Source of the DNA: Klebsormidium nitens
Taxonomy: Eukaryota; Streptophyta; Klebsormidiophyceae; Klebsormidiales; Klebsormidiaceae
Direction: 5' to 3'
NCBI GenBank assembly: GCA_000708835.1
Contig: DF237002.1
Location: 156,291 to 220,290, forward strand
DNA length: 64,000 nt
Part shown: piece by piece, positions 59,601 through 64,000 of the stretch
Position numbering within the stretch: position 1 is the stretch's first letter
Layout: each line of letters starts with the position of its first letter
The notes under the pieces: model-generated
What the model was told of the DNA's origin: nothing
The model's input: the letters and a program-made list of their open reading frames with translations, nothing else
The model's database searches: none
Position numbers and translations under genes: made by a program

Positions 59601-62600
59601 AGAAGAAAGTGACAAGAGATATGTTGATGCGCAAGCAGTGGACGGCTTTCATCGTGTCGAACACCAGTGGGACCTGCGGAAAGTGTTATCGAGAAATAGA
59701 CCAGCGGGCTAATGCGAAAGGTTTGACAATCCCAATGCGGGACGTCGAGAGAGGGACGCTGCGAAAGAAACGAATGTCAGAGCTGCATTTCGCACGTTTT
59801 GACACTACCTGGGTCATCTTGAAAGGAATTCTTAACAGTTCAAAGTCGAGATCACTCGACCATTGTCGGCATGTGGTTGAAGGGTCTGCGCGTGAAGCAC
59901 TCGCCTAACCGCGTCAGACTGTTAACTGGGGGAAGAACTGGATCTCGACAGAGTCAATTCAAATGAGGGTCTTGACAGGTGGTGTGCAAGCAAGCGAGCA
60001 CGATATTTGGCGAGGCCACATATGAAATGTAGGCTTTACTCGTCGTCAAATGGACACGCCCCCAATAATTCAATTGCGGCTGGACTCAATACGAGCTTGA
60101 CAAAGACAACGGTCGTCCAAACGAACACGAGGACCTTACTAGATTCTGAGATGGTCTGAAGGTGTTCGTAACTGACAGTGACCCCTTGGCCGCATTTCTG
60201 CTGACAATATCTCAGCTTTGATGACGAGGATCCAGACCCGTCGCTTTCTGCGTGATAAAGCCTGACACCTTCGCGCAGGGATGGGAAAGAGATCTTTTCG
60301 CAGCCACGACTTCCCCTTTCACATCTCCCGCTGCTTTTTCTCCATTTTGAATCAGCTTCTACCCAAGTGACCGCCATAGACTCACAATGTTAGGATTCGC
60401 AAACATTTTGAGGGCTTCGCAATTACACAAAGCGAACCCGCAAACTCGGGCTCTCGCACAAACCGCTAGAGACGGCTTACCTGCACCACGCCGTCCCCTT
60501 TGGGCACTTGCGGATGCGGCCGCTTGAGCCACTCGGGCATGCGCGTGTGTGGCACGGGGTACGTCCCGCTGATCACTGCCTTGGCGTTGCCGGTGGCCTT
60601 CCAGTTGCGCAGGATCTCGACGTCCCACGCCCAGATGAAGTGGCTGTGGCTGTCGACCTGCAATTAATGTGGGGCCTTGTTTGGCAGCCGCTCTGGAGTT
60701 CGACGTTCTAAAAACGTAAGAACGTGAAAGTGGGTCACGAAATTGAAGGCGTTGTCAAATCCCCACCAACGGCAAAAGCAGAGGAAAGAGGCGGTCCCGA
60801 GTTCGGCCAAGAAGAAGAGTGAAAGTTGATCCTGCGAACAGAAAGAGTTGCCTTTTTTGAGGTCGTTCATACCAAACTTCGGGGCATTTGTACACTACAT
60901 ACACGACGTCGGTGCTTGTACTATTGCGCGAGCTTGGGAGGCTTAGAGTAGTGCAACAACAGACTCTTCGTATCCATGATTCGTAAGAATAAAGTAGCAA
61001 AGAGAGACGTCACAACCAAATCTAGTCACAACAAAACTCGCAAAACGACATTGCAAAACGACATTGATGTCTACCTAATCAGCGAACCCACATTTGCAGA
61101 ACTCATTCACACTGGCCCACGGGAGGAATGATATAAGTAGACCGCTACGATTCACATTCCGGGCATTCAACGAGCTGAAGCATCCCAGGCCCCATTGCCC
61201 GCTCTGTACCACAACCGAGCCACACAGTGTCGAAACATTCAAACACGTCCCTCATCAGCCAGCTTCCTCACCTGGAGAAAAAACGTTTGATCTCCGACCA
61301 GCGTTTGCGTGTAATACCGTGCAACAGTGGGCCCCATACCCTCCATAAAGCCGACCCGCTTGATCGCCACACGCTTCAGACCCGTGCAGACTTGCGCAAT
61401 CTCCTCGGGGCTCGCCTTGAACCATGGCCGGTTGGCCTTCTCCTCCGGGGAAGCAAGCACCATTGCAGAGCGGTTCTGCAGGGGATAACCTAGCTCGGTT
61501 AGCTAGGTTCCGAAGCGACCAACCAAGCTCGATTGGCGATGGTTTTTCAGGAATCGAGCAGATGTAATGGAAGGATCCCCAGGCAAATCTGGGCTAATGG
61601 GGATTTCGTGAAAGAAATGTGGGTTGATCGACACTGCCGCTGACATGGGTTGTTTCGGAGCGATGCTTAGCTCTTTTGGTGGTGAGAGTTTCCTAACCAA
61701 GAAAAGGGGATTACTCGACGGTGGTGCTCACTGATCTGTTGCTGAAAGAGAATACCGTCTTGTAAGTTGGTGGTATGAGGTCGTTTATAAAGTGTAGTGA
61801 GGTGCTGGGGCTCTTTGCAAGAACTTCCTACTCTGCAGTGCGGACAAGAGCCATTTTGGAGTCGGGATCAATGTCTGAGAATAGAAATCTTCAAGCTAGA
61901 AGAACAGGTAGAAGCAGGTCCTGGGGACAGGTGTAACGTCGAGAGACGATACATTCTCCACTCTATCTCAAAGGCCGGGGGCTGGGTATTCAAGGATGAG
62001 GCTGGGATGGGCGCCCCACAAGTAAAGCACAAAGCGCCAGAATAATTTTCAAGCACTGCAAAAAACAGCCACATTGGTGCAGATAAGATTGCAGGTGTGC
62101 CAAGATGCCAGCAAATTGAACCACACTTGCTCAAAAGGTCCACAAAGGAAAGTTGTGCACATGGCTTGGGTCAAAGTCTGGTATTATCAAACTTTTTAAC
62201 GTAAAAAAGACAGCACCAGCTCCAAGAAGCGTGCATTATGCACATAGTGTGGCCCAAGCGTTTCACAATGCCACCACCAATCCGTGACACTCCATCATAA
62301 GTACCTTGAATTGCAGACTGATTTATGCAATGCTAGCCACGTTCTTGACTACAGACCAAACCAGGTTACATATCCCTCACCTGTGGGGGACAAATCACAT
62401 GCTGAAAAGCGAGGCAGTCTTGGTCCTCATCCGCGTGCTGCTGGTAAATCCCCAACGAGACCCGCTCCGGATTGGCGGCCATAGAGAAAGCGGACCAGAC
62501 GGTGTCCTGACAGTCTGGGTCCCTATAGGCAGCCATACCAACGAAGATTGTCCCATCCCAAAGAACAGGATCACCCTTCGGCCTGTCTCCATTGAAGTCC

Positions 62601-63106
62601 CGGGCACTCAACAGGCGTGAGCGCACCCTCCCCCTCGGGGTTTCCTCTGGCACTGGCTCCCGCTCTCTTACTTGTACTTGGGAGATTTCAGTGTTGTCTT
62701 CAGCTGGTTCTTCTACTGATTTGACTTCAGTGGGTTCAACCTCCTCGAGGCGATCACCCTTCTTTTCTTCTGAGGATTGTGTTGACTGCCCTTCAAGTGT
62801 GTCAGTCCCATCTTCAAGAGTCGTCTGTGCCTGCTCAATGCTTTCCCCCTCCACATTTTCTAGCACAGGACTGGTGATCTCTTTCAAAACCTGATCCTCC
62901 TCTCCATTTAGCTGCACCTTGCCCCCCACAGCAGCGAGAGCATTGGTCCGCGCCGCTTGGTCCATGGACTCAAACACAGAGCTCGTGAAGTTGCCGGGCA
63001 TGTGAGGAGCAAGAAACAAGATCGAAACCCACAGGATCACGAACCCAATGATCAGCTTGCGCTTTGGCAACCCGCAGGGACTGCAAATCCCCGCCCGCTT
63101 TGCCAT
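56623..63106 (-). CDS. GT60-like (Skp1 GlcNAc-transferase type) membrane glycosyltransferase, 695 aa
   Basis: Predicted type II membrane enzyme transferring GlcNAc, by family resemblance to the Dictyostelium Skp1-hydroxyproline GlcNAc transferase. Exons in coding order: 63106-62381, 61475-61272, 60657-60481, 59172-58997, 58432-58186, 57745-57516, 56950-56623, phases 0, 0, 0, 2, 0, 2. ATG 63106 is the first after an in-frame stop. The cytosolic tail (MAKRAG, basic PKRK) leads into a membrane anchor at ~19-38, then an acidic stem to ~190. Catalytic landmarks: FVGMAAYRDPDC, ANPERVSLGIYQQ, GPTVARY, VDSHSHF (the DSH metal/nucleotide site, residue 312), FWTAGISFS, VPYDPY, LFDGEEFS and AARLWTWGYDVYAP. 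The signal anchor predicts a Golgi-facing enzyme, unlike the cytosolic Skp1 enzyme. The last exon uses the acceptor before GTTCCCC because it keeps phase; another AG 47 bases earlier does not. The C-terminus is acidic and disordered-looking. Confidence 0.85.
58433..58545 (-). repeat. Copy of glycosyltransferase exon 5 head
   Basis: The boundary at 58542 repeats the real exon 5 boundary at 58432, offset 110 bases. It shares the GTGTGAATCC exon start, the GGGGCACCCCATCAAGGTGC block and intron sequence on both sides. The AG acceptor is intact. Single-base indels shift the frame after about ten codons. Confidence 0.85.
59173..59680 (-). repeat. Three acceptor/head copies of glycosyltransferase exon 4
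   Basis: Copies of the exon 4 start, coding MMFDMTEAVDYRR-like peptides, have boundaries at 59330, 59512 and 59673, against the real one at 59172. Spacings are 158, 182 and 161. All three keep CAG acceptors. Similarity falls with distance: FDMTEAVDY in the nearest, SDKTEFVDF next, FDTMKAVHC farthest. Frames are not interchangeable with the real exon. Confidence 0.88.
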
Positions 63107-63709
63107 CTTTGCGGAGCGCCTATCAGCACTTCCTGGAATGGGCAATCGTCAGCATGTCTAAGGGAGGCAATGGCATTCGTAGGTTAGCTAATGCCGCCTA
63201 GCACCCCAATTGCTCACCGTTGACCAATCCTGAACCATGCTTTGATTTTGAGCGAGGAGCTCAATACAGCACTGCTGCAAGAAGACTGGTCAGATTAGGG
63301 TTTCCATCAATGCTCATATTTGGCAAGTGGATTCAGAAGGGTAGCGGCGTATACTGCTTCTATAAGCGCACCCGTACACGGTGGTTTTTGAAAGAAACAT
63401 GGTTTGAAATGAAGACCTCGGAGTCCAGTTGGTCCTCTTTTCAAAAGTTCATTCTCCACCACATATTGAGAACTTTCAGCTGGTTCATAAGAGGATTGCC
63501 TGTAGCCTTTGCTGGGGAATACTACGAGCGTATGATTGTTCAGGTCATTTGACAATGGCGCCAGTCCCCATCTTCCACAATGAGAGCAAGGAGGAGGGAC
63601 TCAGCCCAGGGAGGCACTCGCTGAACTTGACGAGAGGATGACGCAGCGGCAGACGCTTTGAAGGAGCTTCTCAAGATCTGATCAGTGCTGTTTGAGTGGC
63701 ACGCTCACT
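63107..63709. promoter_or_regulatory. Divergent promoter region
   Basis: About 600 bases separate the ATG of the minus-strand glycosyltransferase (63106) from the ATG of the plus-strand gene at 63710. Both promoters must lie here. No clear TATA box or known element was identified. Confidence 0.4.
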
Positions 63710-63948
63710 ATGGCTGAAGATGGCGCGAAGAATCCTTTTGACCCGACCGCGGAGGAGGACCATTCGGTCGTCGAGATGTCATCCATAGCTCTTGACTCGC
63801 CAAGTGCCAGGCCCCTTTCACCAACTAGGAGGAGAGTGAAGATCGCAAGTACGGTCTCAGATGCCAATGGGACAGGTTCGCCAGCTAAGAGTGGGTATGA
63901 GAGCATCACAAACGCCTCCCCTGCGGAGGGTGCCACCAGCAGTCCTAG
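63710..63948 (+). CDS. First exon of a truncated gene, possibly a cation-chloride cotransporter
   Basis: Exon 1 starts at ATG 63710 (MAEDGAKNPFDPT) and ends with a phase-2 donor (AG|GTGAGC) at 63948; the rest lies beyond the window. The 79 whole codons visible are hydrophilic and Ser/Pro/Glu-rich, like a cytosolic N-terminal tail. The short motif VVEMSSI resembles the N-terminal tail of plant cation-chloride cotransporters such as Arabidopsis CCC1. That match is only seven residues and rests on memory, so the product name is tentative. The exon itself is well supported by start, reading frame and donor. Confidence 0.35.
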
Positions 63949-64000
63949 GTGAGCATCGATGCAGATTCCAAGACTTGCTTGCATTTGCACGCCATGGAAA

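Noticed and set aside
1-64000. CRISPR arrays, integrated viruses, rRNA genes and full transposons
   Set aside because: None seen. The tandem arrays are tied to exon borders and lack spacer-repeat structure.

Overview
This is a gene-dense, intron-rich nuclear window from a plant-lineage eukaryote. Plant-type cyclin J18, AP-5 beta, a plant-style receptor kinase and an ankyrin/RMT2-type methyltransferase all point to the green lineage. Many short introns, mixed GC content and lack of recognisable transposons fit a streptophyte alga of the Klebsormidium kind; the genus is an inference from gene content only. Introns are almost all GT-AG with donors close to GTGAGN or GTAAGN. I rebuilt exon chains by hand from splice sites, phase and family alignment.

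Layout: DNA topoisomerase II (+, 1180-18728, 31 exons); a small secreted Pro/Cys-rich protein (+, 20411-21887); AP-5 complex beta subunit (+, 23669-28281); cyclin J18 (+, 29781-32143, 8 exons including one of 18 nt); a receptor kinase with a C-type lectin domain, EGF-like repeats, one membrane segment and an RD kinase (-, 33000-39390, 5' end unresolved); a selenocysteine-lyase/NifS-type cysteine desulfurase (-, 43508-51218); an ankyrin plus RMT2-type methyltransferase (+, 51627-55670); a GT60/Skp1-GlcNAc-transferase-like type II membrane glycosyltransferase (-, 56623-63106); and the first exon of a gene running off the right edge, possibly a cation-chloride cotransporter (+, 63710-63948). Two gene pairs are divergent with short shared upstream regions (51219-51626 and 63107-63709). 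The genes are unrelated housekeeping, trafficking, signalling and metabolic genes and do not form a pathway.

The most unusual signal is in the introns. In four of the genes, the 3' end of an intron, its splice acceptor and the first ~10-25 codons of the next exon are repeated in tandem upstream of the real exon. Seven decayed copies precede exon 3 of the methyltransferase, about seven precede the lectin exon of the receptor kinase, three precede exon 4 and one precedes exon 5 of the glycosyltransferase, and two precede exon 7 of TOP2. TOP2 exon 13 has a partial head copy upstream and a tail copy downstream. Many copies keep the AG acceptor, and several methyltransferase copies run into an early in-frame stop. 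They could be decoy acceptors, poison exons, or fossils of local slippage at exon-intron borders. TOP2 also carries four consecutive symmetric (phase 1-1) exons coding for one Lys/Pro plus acidic-Ser module.
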